Source: Sphingobacteriaceae bacterium
GTDB lineage: Bacteria > Bacteroidota > Bacteroidia > Sphingobacteriales > Sphingobacteriaceae
Assembly: GCA_947479815.1 (NCBI GenBank)
Contig: CANKAT010000029.1
Location: forward strand, 1-34,418
Length of the DNA stretch: 34,418 nucleotides
Reading direction: 5' to 3'
In this document: positions 1 to 8,744 of the stretch, piece after piece
Layout: each line of letters begins with the position of its first letter
Numbering within the stretch: the stretch's first letter is position 1
The notes under the pieces: generated by a model
Told to the model about the DNA's origin: nothing
Seen by the model: the letters and a program-made list of their open reading frames with translations, nothing else
The model's database searches: none
Position numbers and translations under genes: made by a program

Positions 1-266
1 ATCGATTATTATCAATAAAATAATGGTTTAATAAATAGGTCTGATCTGTCAGATATTTTGTTCAAATTCTATTAGAAAAAATATCAATTCAATCACTAAA
101 TATAAAAAATTAGATCAAAATTAAACTCATCTATTTAAGATTAAACAGTCCTATTCGTTACTATTAAGTATTCATGCGAATATTTGATAGATGAATTATT
201 ATAAACGAATTTAATTATAAATGAGAATTACCTAGTATTCATTGAAAACTACATTCAAATAAACAA
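1..266. other. AT-rich intergenic stretch, no gene seen
   Basis: Very AT-rich sequence with stop codons in all frames. No coding region, RNA gene or clear promoter was recognised. It lies beyond the terminator of the first SusC/SusD operon. Confidence 0.5.
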
Positions 267-302
267 AAAAAGCCTTCCCGATAAACATCGGGAAGGCTTT
301 TT
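267..302 (-). terminator. Intrinsic terminator of the first SusC/SusD operon
   Basis: A perfect 16-bp stem (267-282 with 287-302) has a 4-nt loop and the GC-rich core AGCCTTCCCGAT/ATCGGGAAGGCT. Read on the minus strand, the stem is followed by a run of T. It starts 19 nt beyond the SusD stop codon, the expected place for the operon terminator. The A run on the other side could let it work in both directions. Confidence 0.9.
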
Positions 303-320
303 AAAGATATAAGTATCTGA

Positions 321-1868
321 TTATTTATTCCACCATAAACGGGTAGCCTCATTATCAGCACCACCAAGTTTTGCAACACCAGTAGCAAGACCTGCAGCAT
401 TTGTTTGAGTTTCTCCAATTACGTATGGTACACGACGAACAACCTGATCTTTAGTTACGAATAAACTCTCAGAGTTCATTCTTGGATAAAGTTTAGGGAA
501 TCCAGTACGACGGTATTCAGCCCAAGCTTCAACACCATTTGGCCATAATGCAATCCACTTTTGAGTGATAACCTGCTCTAATTGCTTAGTAGCATCTGCA
601 GAAAACGCAACCGGAATATCAGTTAATGCAGGTGAAACTACAGCGCCTGTTACAGCTATTGGAGTTTTTGCACTTGCAGTATAAGCAGCAATTGCAGCAG
701 CATCAGAAATACCCCACTGCTTCATTGATGTTTCGATACCTTTCTCATAATACGTTTTTGCAGTACCACCACCCATGTTCCATCCTAATAATACGCCTTC
801 TGCTCTTAAGAACCAAGCTTCAGCTGACATAATAATTTCAAAAGGATTTGTGTTTTGATTGGCTGGAGTAAAGCGATCATTCACATTAGAAAGTTTGGTG
901 TTCTCATTAGCAGGTAAACCTAATTCAACCTGAGTATATCCATTACGGATACCTTTATAGGTTGCAGTTGTACCTGCAATTGGAGCATACATCTTAGTAA
1001 TACGAGGATCCTCGTAACCAGTTAATACTGACTCCATTGCAGCACTCATACGGAACTCGTTCCAAGCTGTTGCTTGGTTCATGCTATTGATGTTGTTAGC
1101 AGTAGTTTTGATGTAAGCATCATGAGCGTTTAATTCCATTACTCCACCAGCTACTGCAGCTTCTGCATTTGATTTAGCTAATGCTGCATCAACACGAGAT
1201 ATACGAATAGCCATACGTAAACGTAACGTATTTGCAAATCTGATCCACTGATCAACATCACCACCATAAATAAGGTCATTGTTACCAAGAACATTTTTTC
1301 CTTTATAAGCTTGAAGATCAGCAGTTGATTTTGCTAATGTAGTCAAGAAGTCTTTGTAAATAACATCCTGAGCATCATAATCAACTGTTTTTTTACCATT
1401 ACCAACAGCAGAATAAGGAATTGCTCCCCAATAATCAGTTATTGGCTGATACATACGAACTTTCCAAATATTTGCAATAGCAAATACAGCTGGATTGGCC
1501 GCTTTACCACCTGGTGCGGTATTTTCTAATACACCTAATAATGCTGGAGTTTGGTTATAAAAACCATTCCAAGCACCATTTAACCAGTTACCCACCATCA
1601 CGTTACGATCTGATGGAAAGTTTTGTGCGATATTACCAAAGTATTGTGCCTGTAAGTCAGCGAACAAACTTTGAAACGTCTGCCAAGAGAACGTCACACC
1701 TCTATACTGAGAGGCTGCGAATGCATTACCTACAGCTGATGCATCAAGCTCAGTTAATCTACTGGTATCAGTATTATACTCCTCAAACTTGTCGGTACAA
1801 GAAGAAATACCAACTGCTGTAAACAAGGCTAAACTTGCGGCAATGATATATAATTTATATTTTTTCAT
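321..1868 (-). CDS. SusD/RagB-family surface glycan-binding lipoprotein (SusD1)
   Basis: Predicted 515-aa outer-membrane lipoprotein that binds ligand over the SusC channel. The N-terminus is a lipoprotein signal with lipobox ISSC (Cys24). It is followed by a SusD-like body with the family's features: an early FEEYNTD segment, a LRLRMAIR helix near residue 215, EAWFLRAEG near 350 and a late QKWIALWPNGVEAWAEYRR segment. The length is normal for the SusD-like_2 group. It lies 18 nt after the SusC gene in the same operon, the standard SusC-SusD order, and is followed by a strong terminator. The ligand cannot be read from the sequence. The family call is firm. Confidence 0.95.
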   Translation of the reverse strand: MKKYKLYIIAASLALFTAVGISSCTDKFEEYNTDTSRLTELDASAVGNAFAASQYRGVTFSWQTFQSLFADLQAQYFGNIAQNFPSDRNVMVGNWLNGAWNGFYNQTPALLGVLENTAPGGKAANPAVFAIANIWKVRMYQPITDYWGAIPYSAVGNGKKTVDYDAQDVIYKDFLTTLAKSTADLQAYKGKNVLGNNDLIYGGDVDQWIRFANTLRLRMAIRISRVDAALAKSNAEAAVAGGVMELNAHDAYIKTTANNINSMNQATAWNEFRMSAAMESVLTGYEDPRITKMYAPIAGTTATYKGIRNGYTQVELGLPANENTKLSNVNDRFTPANQNTNPFEIIMSAEAWFLRAEGVLLGWNMGGGTAKTYYEKGIETSMKQWGISDAAAIAAYTASAKTPIAVTGAVVSPALTDIPVAFSADATKQLEQVITQKWIALWPNGVEAWAEYRRTGFPKLYPRMNSESLFVTKDQVVRRVPYVIGETQTNAAGLATGVAKLGGADNEATRLWWNK

Positions 1869-1886
1869 AATTGTTAATTTTATTAA

Positions 1887-4800
1887 TTAAAACGATAAAT
1901 TCAAGTTCAAACCAATCTGACGAGTTGTAGGTAAAGAAAATCCTTCCTGACCTACAGAAGTGTTAGTAGAACCTGCAGTAGACTCAGGATCGAAACCTTT
2001 AGCTTTATTTACAATAAAGAATAAGTTACGACCAACTAAAGCTACAGATCCAGCCTGGAATGGTGCTTTCTTAAATAAATTCTTTGGCAATGCATAGCTT
2101 ATAGATGCTTCACGTAAACGAACGTTTGTAGCAGAATAAGACCAAACCTCACCAACTGGAGTATTACGACCACCTACAAATTTCCAGTAGTTTTCTGCAG
2201 TTGTAGATACTGTATTAGTACCACCTGTAGCTGTAACACCTGGGAACGTAAATAATTGTCTTCCTGCTAATGTTTCTTCAACTTGACCATCAGAATAGAT
2301 AATCGCATTAGTGAATGAAGTTACATTACCACCTACACGAGCAGTAATTAAAGCACTGATACTGAAGTTTTTGTAGTTAATAGTGTTGTTTAAACCACCA
2401 GTCCAGTCAGGACGAGAGTTACCAATATCTACAGTAGTTCCAGCAGTAATTAACGGTAAACCGTTAGCTCCAACTATAACATTACCGCTAGCATCACGCT
2501 GATAACCTCTACTGTACATTTGACCTAATGGCTCACCTTCAACTGCACGCTGGAATACCATGAAATCTTGAGTTAAAGCTAAAGTTTTCAAAGTTGGAGA
2601 TAATTCAACCAATTTGTTAACATTTCTAGCAAAGTTCAAGTCAACATTCCAACGGAAAGCTCCTTTAGCAATTGGAGATCCATTTAAAGTTAATTCAACA
2701 CCTTTGTTATTTACTAAACCGGCGTTCACATATTCAGAACTCCATCCAGAAGCTGGAGGAAGAGAAACTGTGAATAACTGGTTTTTAGAATCAGAAGTAT
2801 AAACGCCTAAATCAAAACCAAAACGATCGTTAAAGAATTTAGCTTCTAAACCTAATTCTTTTGCAGTTGTTAACTCTGGCTTAAGATCAGGGAAAGGCTT
2901 AACACCATTTCTAGCAATAAAACCAGCAGCACCACCAGCAGCAAAATTATAAAACTGAGTAGTCAAATATGGACTCGCATCGTTACCAGTAGTAGCATAA
3001 GATCCTCTAAATTTAGCGAATGAAACTGCACTAGGTAAAGTAAAGATGTTTGAAAGGATTGCAGAGAAACCTCCTGAACCAAATAAGTAAGACTGATTTG
3101 CTTTTGGTAAGGTAGATGACCAGTCATTACGAACTGATCCAGAAATAGTGATAGCATTTTTGTAAGTGAAATCTGCTGTAGCAAATACACCTTGCTTTTC
3201 TGTATCAACGATAGAACGAGCATCTGTTGGACCACGACCATTTGAAGGAATAAATAGGTTATCTCTGTTTAATCCACCAGCATTGGTTGATTGAGAATAT
3301 CTATTTAAGTGCTGAAGTGAAGCACCAAAGGTTGCATCAACAGTTAATTCTTTTAAAATGTTCTTTTTGAAAATACCAATGAAGTCGAAGTTAGTTTCTA
3401 ATACATCTCTATTTTCAGTTGTGTAGTTACCAAAATCAGCAATAGTATAGGTATCATTATACCATTTACCTTCAAATCTATCAAGAGTTTTGTCCATACC
3501 TGCACGAGCCATTAAGCTTAATGCTGGAGTAACTTGATAAGTTAGGGAACCAAATCCCATAACGCGATCTCTGATATCATCTGAAATTACACGATTTTTA
3601 GTCCAGAATGGATTTTCACCACCGTTAGATCCAGGATTCCAGTAGTTCTGGCGTAATTTACCAGTAGATGGATCGATGTAATCGTATTTTCCAGCTTGTT
3701 CCAAAGAAATGTTACGAGGAATACGAAGGATGTGACGTTGGTTATTCTGATAAGCCTCACCAGTGTATTGTCTGTTATCGATATCTTGTTTCAAGTAAGT
3801 AACCTTTGAATCATAAGATAACTTAGGGCTTACTTTACCAGTAAGACGTAAGTTAAGGTTATTTCTTTTCATTTTGTTGTTATCAATAATACCAGTTGCA
3901 TCTACTCTAGTATATGCGAAATAGGTTTGAGCCTTTTCAGTACCACCAGAAAATGCAACAGTATTAGACAACTGATTTCCTACAGAATAGAAATCTCTGT
4001 AGTTGTTTGGCTGTGGAGTCATGTTATAAACTTTTGCAGCATCAGCAGGGTCATTACCCCATAAAGCAACTGATTGACCAGTCATTTTAGGGCCCCATGA
4101 ACCTTCTTGTGCTCTGTTATAAACACCACCAGCACCTTGTCCATACTCATTTTGGAAATTGTAAAGTTCCATCATAGACTCTAATTGAGAAGAGCTATTC
4201 AAAGAAACACCAGATCCTTTTTGAGCACTACCTTTTTTGGTATTAATCAATAACGCACCGTTTGCAGCACGTGAACCGTAAAGAGCAGTTGCAGAAGCAC
4301 CTCTTAGAACAGTCATTGATTCGATGTTATCAGGGTTAATACTTGATAAACCATCACCACCGTCACGACCACCGTTACCAGTACCCGGGCTATAGTTTGA
4401 GTTATCCATTGGCACACCGTCAACAACGATCAAAGCACCATTGTTACCAGTGATTGAACGGTCACCTCTAAGTACAACACGAGTTGAACCACCTAAACCA
4501 GAAGAAGTTCCTGCAACATCAAGACCTGCAACACGACCGATCAAAGATTTACCAATGTTTAATTCTCTGGCTTTTTGAAAATTGTCAGTGTTGACTTTTT
4601 GAGTTGCATAACTTAAGACCTTCTGGTCTTTTGTAATACCCAAAGCAGTAACAATTACTCCTTCAAGTTGTTTTGCATCAGTTTCAAGACGAACATTTAA
4701 GGTAGTTCTTCCATTTACTGAAACTGTTTGGCTTGCGAATCCAATGTAGCTGAATACCAGCGATCCATTAGACGGAACCGAGATTGTAAAACTACCATTA

Positions 4801-4967
4801 GCATCTGTGCTTGTTCCCTGAGTTGAACCACTAACCTTAATGCTTACAGCAGGTAGAGGTAAATTGTCAGAGTCGGTAACCTTACCGGTAACACTAATAT
4901 TCTGCGCAAACACATAGGTTTGGCATAATACTAGTAGTACGACTAGTTTGTAAATTTTTCTCATCAT
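1887..4967 (-). CDS. SusC/RagA-family TonB-dependent outer-membrane transporter (SusC1)
   Basis: Predicted 1026-aa TonB-dependent receptor that imports oligomers together with its SusD partner. In order it shows a signal peptide (residues 1-21), a carboxypeptidase-regulatory-like beta-sandwich starting at VTGKVTDSDNLPLPAVSIKV (about 25-100), a plug domain with LRGDRSITGNNGALIVVDGV and LRGASATALYGSRAANGALL (about 115-245), and a long beta-barrel ending in the typical aromatic C-terminus (NLNLSF). There is no STN domain, so sigma/anti-sigma transduction through it is not expected. The start ATG follows an A-rich leader and the next codon is also ATG, so the start could be one residue later. SusD1 lies 18 nt downstream. 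The substrate is unknown. Confidence 0.96.
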   Translation of the reverse strand: MMRKIYKLVVLLVLCQTYVFAQNISVTGKVTDSDNLPLPAVSIKVSGSTQGTSTDANGSFTISVPSNGSLVFSYIGFASQTVSVNGRTTLNVRLETDAKQLEGVIVTALGITKDQKVLSYATQKVNTDNFQKARELNIGKSLIGRVAGLDVAGTSSGLGGSTRVVLRGDRSITGNNGALIVVDGVPMDNSNYSPGTGNGGRDGGDGLSSINPDNIESMTVLRGASATALYGSRAANGALLINTKKGSAQKGSGVSLNSSSQLESMMELYNFQNEYGQGAGGVYNRAQEGSWGPKMTGQSVALWGNDPADAAKVYNMTPQPNNYRDFYSVGNQLSNTVAFSGGTEKAQTYFAYTRVDATGIIDNNKMKRNNLNLRLTGKVSPKLSYDSKVTYLKQDIDNRQYTGEAYQNNQRHILRIPRNISLEQAGKYDYIDPSTGKLRQNYWNPGSNGGENPFWTKNRVISDDIRDRVMGFGSLTYQVTPALSLMARAGMDKTLDRFEGKWYNDTYTIADFGNYTTENRDVLETNFDFIGIFKKNILKELTVDATFGASLQHLNRYSQSTNAGGLNRDNLFIPSNGRGPTDARSIVDTEKQGVFATADFTYKNAITISGSVRNDWSSTLPKANQSYLFGSGGFSAILSNIFTLPSAVSFAKFRGSYATTGNDASPYLTTQFYNFAAGGAAGFIARNGVKPFPDLKPELTTAKELGLEAKFFNDRFGFDLGVYTSDSKNQLFTVSLPPASGWSSEYVNAGLVNNKGVELTLNGSPIAKGAFRWNVDLNFARNVNKLVELSPTLKTLALTQDFMVFQRAVEGEPLGQMYSRGYQRDASGNVIVGANGLPLITAGTTVDIGNSRPDWTGGLNNTINYKNFSISALITARVGGNVTSFTNAIIYSDGQVEETLAGRQLFTFPGVTATGGTNTVSTTAENYWKFVGGRNTPVGEVWSYSATNVRLREASISYALPKNLFKKAPFQAGSVALVGRNLFFIVNKAKGFDPESTAGSTNTSVGQEGFSLPTTRQIGLNLNLSF

Positions 4968-5621
4968 AATTCTTTTTTTTTAAATGAATTTTAAGTTATA
5001 AGAATAAACTCATCATGATTGAAAATACTACATAGCAAATCCAATCAATCAGACCTTCTAAAATAAATAATTTATTTAGTTTACTAAACTTTTATAAAAT
5101 ATAATTCTATCAATAATATTACAATGAGTCAAATATGTAACTTATTGATTTACAATAATTTAATTTTAAGATATTTTTTAAAAAACTGACTTCTTAATAA
5201 ATGTTGAAAAGTTTTTTTCTCTCAATACAGCCAAAAAACGGCAGAAAATTCATAATTCTTAAAAAAAATCGATTTTAAACTCGATCAGTTAGGCGCATAC
5301 TAGCCTTTGTAGATTATATATTCAGATCACTATTAAAAAAGAATTTATACCTTATAGTATAGGATAACAATGTTTGGTATTGAATAAGTAAAATCGGGAA
5401 TTTTATAGCGAGGTTTTTAGATTAGCTATGCTCATTCCATTGCTATTTAAAAAAAGCTTCCTGAAGGTGAACAATATCAAAAACATGATAGGAAAAGAAT
5501 TTCAAACAGCTTGTTTGAATTGACCACCCTACTAGGTATTCAATAAAAATCAACTAATTGAAATGATTGTAAATTGGAAATTGATTTTTTTTTTATTTGT
5601 GAAAAAGAATTCAAATTGATT
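4968..5621. other. 654-bp intergenic region upstream of SusC1; possible decayed reading frame
   Basis: AT-rich spacer between the SusC1 start and the TMEM220-like gene. It must hold the SusC1 promoter, but I could not identify a convincing Bacteroidota TTTG/TAnnTTTG pair. A small dyad, TTTAGT-TT-ACTAAA, is at 5075-5088. A plus-strand frame from 5370 to 5546 reads like protein but holds TAA or TAG codons at 5385, 5406, 5418 and 5448. It may be a gene relic, but I do not recognise it. Confidence 0.4.
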
Positions 5622-5999
5622 CTATTTAACATTAGATCTTTTGGACACCAAATAATTGATCATCAAAACAATGATTAAGATTAGTAGTCCAAAAAACTCT
5701 CTAGTTTCTTCAATCCAGGGCGCAGATGCTTTCATACTTGCGGCAATATTCTCAGCATTATGTTCATTCAACCAGCTCAGCACACCAAACTTATCAAAGA
5801 ATAAGTACAGGTCATAGATTATAAACAAAGTAGAAAGCAGTAATGTAAATACTGGATAATACTTCTCTCTAAAAGCCTGAAAACAAATTACAGCACCCAT
5901 CAAATAAATTGGTATCCATATATATGGATCAGGGTCATTGTACTGTAATGCTGCAGAAACAATAAAAAGAATACAAAAAATGAAATTAAAGACCTTCAT
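5622..5999 (-). CDS. TMEM220-family small membrane protein
   Basis: A 125-aa integral membrane protein with about four hydrophobic segments (about 1-20, 27-43, 49-68 and 102-119). The N-terminal segment ending LQYNDPDPYIWIPIY and the C-terminal WIEETREFFGLLI pattern match the TMEM220 family as I remember it. Members are found in bacteria and animals and have no assigned biochemical role. The gene is 48 nt downstream of the RraA-like gene on the same strand, so co-transcription is plausible. Nothing in its sequence ties it to sugar catabolism, so it may be a neighbour by chance. Confidence 0.75.
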   Translation of the reverse strand: MKVFNFIFCILFIVSAALQYNDPDPYIWIPIYLMGAVICFQAFREKYYPVFTLLLSTLFIIYDLYLFFDKFGVLSWLNEHNAENIAASMKASAPWIEETREFFGLLILIIVLMINYLVSKRSNVK

Positions 6000-6047
6000 A
6001 TTTTAGTACAAGAAAGCATTTTGAATGATAAAAAATAGAACTGCTAT

Positions 6048-6977
6048 TTATTTAGGTAACAATTTGGAATCGCCTGTTGTAAGATAATCTTCAAACTGTT
6101 TCAATAATTTAGGGTCCTTTGGGCGACCATAGATATCACTGGATTTATATTTACCCAAGTCAAATGCTTTTTTCATCCACACATCACGACGTCGATCTTT
6201 AACAACATTTGCGATAAGATTTGGCACAAATTGTGGTGGAATGGCTAAAATGCCATCCTGATCACCAATAACCAGATCGCCAGGCATAATAACCGCTTTT
6301 CCTATACGAATAGGCACGTTTATGCCCGATACTGTTGCATTGCTTAAGGCTCCGGGATAAGTACCCCGATAAAAAGCCTGCATTCCGCTTTGCGCAATAT
6401 TCTCGGTTAAATAGATTCCACCGTCTACAATTAAACCTGTTCCTGTTGTTTTCCAGATGTAGTAAGAAAGTTTATCTCCAACATAGGTACCACCCTGTAT
6501 CTTTCCATATAAATCGACAATCACCAAGTCGTCTTTTTGAAGCATGTCAATGGTGGTCCTGTTGTTTAGTCCGGTAAAATTATTTTTATCAGCTTCACTT
6601 TGCATTCCTGCAACCAAGTCAGGACGAGAAGGCATAAACTGGACAGTGAATGCACGACCAATGAGCTTCTTTCCTGGAACAATTGATTTCCATCCATCTT
6701 CATACTGATTGGCATATTCCTTAGGTATTGAACCAATTGCTTCAACAACCTGAATATCCATTTTACGTATGGTATCCAAAATAGCAGCTGGAATCATTGG
6801 CCTACCACCTGGGAATCTAGAATAAGGATTTTTTGCAGTAAAACTGATCATTTGCTCTTCAGTAAAATTATAGAGCTGTGCTTTTGCCTGAGGTGTGAAA
6901 AATGGTGCGATAAACAATCCGAAAAGGATCATCATAAATTTGTAGTCTGTTTTAAATGATTTTCTCATGATATTCAT
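6048..6977 (-). CDS. Exported RraA-family protein (divergent HMG-aldolase-like fold)
   Basis: A 309-aa protein with an N-terminal signal peptide (about 1-33, cleavage near AKA-QLYNF), so it should act in the periplasm. The body matches the RraA/HMG-CHA aldolase fold: LIGRAFTVQF (about 105-114), DDLVIVDLYG (149-158), GTGLIVDGGI (179-188) and MPGDLVIGDQDGILAIPP near 232-249. Family aldolases and RraA usually carry DG-x-(V/I)-R-D, where the Arg and Asp line the metal site. Here the matching residues read DGGIYL, so both are lost (Tyr189, Leu190). It is therefore unlikely to be a standard metal-dependent aldolase, and its activity is open. It lies between the TMEM220 gene and a repeat-filled gap. 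Confidence 0.85.
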   Translation of the reverse strand: MNIMRKSFKTDYKFMMILFGLFIAPFFTPQAKAQLYNFTEEQMISFTAKNPYSRFPGGRPMIPAAILDTIRKMDIQVVEAIGSIPKEYANQYEDGWKSIVPGKKLIGRAFTVQFMPSRPDLVAGMQSEADKNNFTGLNNRTTIDMLQKDDLVIVDLYGKIQGGTYVGDKLSYYIWKTTGTGLIVDGGIYLTENIAQSGMQAFYRGTYPGALSNATVSGINVPIRIGKAVIMPGDLVIGDQDGILAIPPQFVPNLIANVVKDRRRDVWMKKAFDLGKYKSSDIYGRPKDPKLLKQFEDYLTTGDSKLLPK

Positions 6978-7039
6978 TTAGTTTATATTTGATAAGTTAG
7001 ACAATTATCTGTTCATGTTAATATTCAGTATTAATTTTG

Positions 7040-7067
7040 AATCAAGAACCAAGAGCCAGGAATCAAG
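7040..7067. repeat. Heptamer tandem array, AAYCAAG type (4 units)
   Basis: Four consecutive 7-bp units: AATCAAG, AACCAAG, AGCCAGG, AATCAAG. The exact 7-bp phase is kept although the units differ. A related array occurs at 7234-7261. It lies between the MFS and RraA genes, with no coding potential seen. Confidence 0.8.
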
Positions 7068-7195
7068 ACTAAATCCCAGTTCGTTTGAAATTTGATTATT
7101 TAAATAAAAATCAAGCAATAAAGACATTGACTAGACATTATTTTATTATATCCTATTCTCCCAATTTTAATTCCAACACCTAAAAACTTAAACCC

Positions 7196-7261
7196 AATAC
7201 CTCAGACTTCAGACCTCATACCTCAGATAACTGAACCAAGAACCAAGAGCAAAGATCAAAG
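7196..7261. repeat. Two adjoining heptamer arrays (CAGACYT type, then AACCAAG type)
   Basis: Positions 7196-7230 hold about five units of the CAGACTT/CAGACCT/CATACCT type. After 3 nt, 7234-7261 holds AACCAAG, AACCAAG, AGCAAAG, ATCAAAG. Both keep an exact 7-bp period. The two heptamer types side by side, each repeated elsewhere in the gap, suggest a mosaic of short repeat families. Confidence 0.8.
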
Positions 7262-7296
7262 ACTGTGTGGTGCTAATTGAGATTTTCTGCTTTTTT

Positions 7297-7408
7297 CAAA
7301 CCTCAAACCTCATACTTCAGACCTCATACATCAGACCTCATACCTCAGACTTCAGACTTCAGACCTCAGACCTCAGACCTCAGACTTCAGACTTCAGACC
7401 TCATACCT
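7297..7408. repeat. Heptamer tandem array, 16 units of CAKACYT, abutting the MFS stop codon
   Basis: Sixteen uninterrupted 7-bp units, all variants of CAGACCT (CAAACCT, CATACTT, CAGACTT, CATACCT and one CATACAT), run from 7297 to 7408 with no change of phase. The array ends 2 nt short of the TAA stop of the MFS gene, so on the coding strand the repeat starts right after the stop as TGAGGTATGAGGTCTG. Units vary by transitions and transversions but not in length. It resembles in form the heptanucleotide STRR repeats described in cyanobacteria. Confidence 0.9.
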
Positions 7409-7410
7409 CA

Positions 7411-8712
7411 TTAAACAACAACAACTTTCTGAGATTTTCTGGTTAACAGATGTATAATGGTCCATGCTACTAAATACGTAATGCCGCAAATAGTGAATAT
7501 TAAATTATAGCCTCCTGTTAGGTTATTAGCCGTTTTATATACATCCAGTAAATAACCTACAAATATGGGGAATAGGATTCCACCTATTGCTCCGGTCATT
7601 CCACCGATTCCTACCACTGAGCTCACCACTTCTTTTGGAAACATATCTGAAGCCAATGTAAAAATATTAGTTGCCCATGCCTGATGAACAGCTACAGCCA
7701 AACTTATCAATCCTACAGCCACCCACTTATCGGTCACAAACTGCGCTATGGCTATCATAATTCCAAGTTCAAGAATTGCAAACAGGAGTAAAACTCCTTT
7801 TCTTGCTTTTAATGTAGGCCAACCTCTGTTGATCAGTTGAGAAGAGAAATATCCTCCAGCAATACTTCCAATGGTTGTAGCACCATAAATCAGCATCAAT
7901 TCAGGGCTGATCACTTTTAAGTCTAGATTAAATGTTGCAGAAAAATAAGAAGGCAACCAGAAGAGAAAAAACCAAAAAATTGGATCGATCAGGAATTTGC
8001 CAGTTACAAAGGCCCATGTTTGAGGAAACGTAAATAATTTAGCCCATGAAATTTTTGTGGTACTCTGAACCTGGTCAACATTATCATCATGATCACTTTC
8101 AATATATGCAAGTTCTTCAGCACTCAGCCTTTTTTGCCTGCTTGGAATTTCATAAAGCCATAGCCAGAATATCAACCAAATAAAGCCCATTGCTCCGGTT
8201 ATCCAAAAAACTTCATGCCAGCCATAATTCTGCATGATAATTGGAACAATAATTAATGCTACAACCACTCCAATTGCTGTACCTGAGTTAAAAATGCCCG
8301 TTGCAAGTGCTCTTTCCTTTTTTGGAAACCATTCTGAAACAGCTTTCATTGCTGCAGGAAAATTACCTGCTTCCCCTATCCCTAATGACAATCTTGCAAT
8401 TCCAAAACCTGCAACTGATTTTGCCAGTGCATGCCCCATACCGGCTACACTCCAAACTACTACTGCGACAGAATACCCAAGCTTGGTTCCAACTTTATCG
8501 ATAAACCTTCCAGAAACTAATAATCCAATTGCATAAGCAAATGAAAATGCAGACATGATCTTACCAAAATCAGTTTCTGTCCAATTAAATTCCAATTCAA
8601 GCGTTGGTTTTAATAAACCAATGATCTGCCGATCCAGATAATTAATTACTGTACCCAGAAATAATAGCGTTACTATTAACCAGCGATAATTTTTTCCTTT
8701 GGGAGATATCAT
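7411..8712 (-). CDS. MFS transporter, anion:cation symporter family (ExuT-like sugar-acid importer)
   Basis: A 433-aa inner-membrane carrier with about 12 transmembrane segments. The N-terminal NYLDRQIIGLLKPTLELEF, the RFIDKVGTKLGY loop (the MFS motif between segments 2 and 3) and GIGEAGNFPAAMKAVSEWFP mark the ACS group that includes hexuronate (ExuT) and galactonate (DgoT) carriers. It is the last gene of the run and lies 32 nt after the aldolase gene, next to the KDG-type kinase. That fits import of an aldonate, a hexuronate or a 2-keto-3-deoxy acid. The exact substrate is inferred from context only. Its stop codon runs straight into a heptamer repeat array. Confidence 0.92.
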   Translation of the reverse strand: MISPKGKNYRWLIVTLLFLGTVINYLDRQIIGLLKPTLELEFNWTETDFGKIMSAFSFAYAIGLLVSGRFIDKVGTKLGYSVAVVVWSVAGMGHALAKSVAGFGIARLSLGIGEAGNFPAAMKAVSEWFPKKERALATGIFNSGTAIGVVVALIIVPIIMQNYGWHEVFWITGAMGFIWLIFWLWLYEIPSRQKRLSAEELAYIESDHDDNVDQVQSTTKISWAKLFTFPQTWAFVTGKFLIDPIFWFFLFWLPSYFSATFNLDLKVISPELMLIYGATTIGSIAGGYFSSQLINRGWPTLKARKGVLLLFAILELGIMIAIAQFVTDKWVAVGLISLAVAVHQAWATNIFTLASDMFPKEVVSSVVGIGGMTGAIGGILFPIFVGYLLDVYKTANNLTGGYNLIFTICGITYLVAWTIIHLLTRKSQKVVVV

Positions 8713-8744
8713 TTTATTAAGAGTTATGAGATTCGTTTTTTGAT

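Noticed and set aside
5515-5536. GGGTGGTCAATTC on the minus strand resembles the terminal repeats I associate with some IS21-type elements
   Set aside because: Only one short match, with no second end, no transposase remains and no target duplication seen nearby.
7196-7408. Regularly spaced short repeats that might be taken for a CRISPR array
   Set aside because: The units are 7 bp, contiguous and degenerate, with no spacers, no 25-35 bp repeats and no cas genes.
8234-8536. A 100-codon plus-strand open frame inside the MFS gene
   Set aside because: It is antisense to clear transmembrane segments and family motifs, with no start context or domain of its own.
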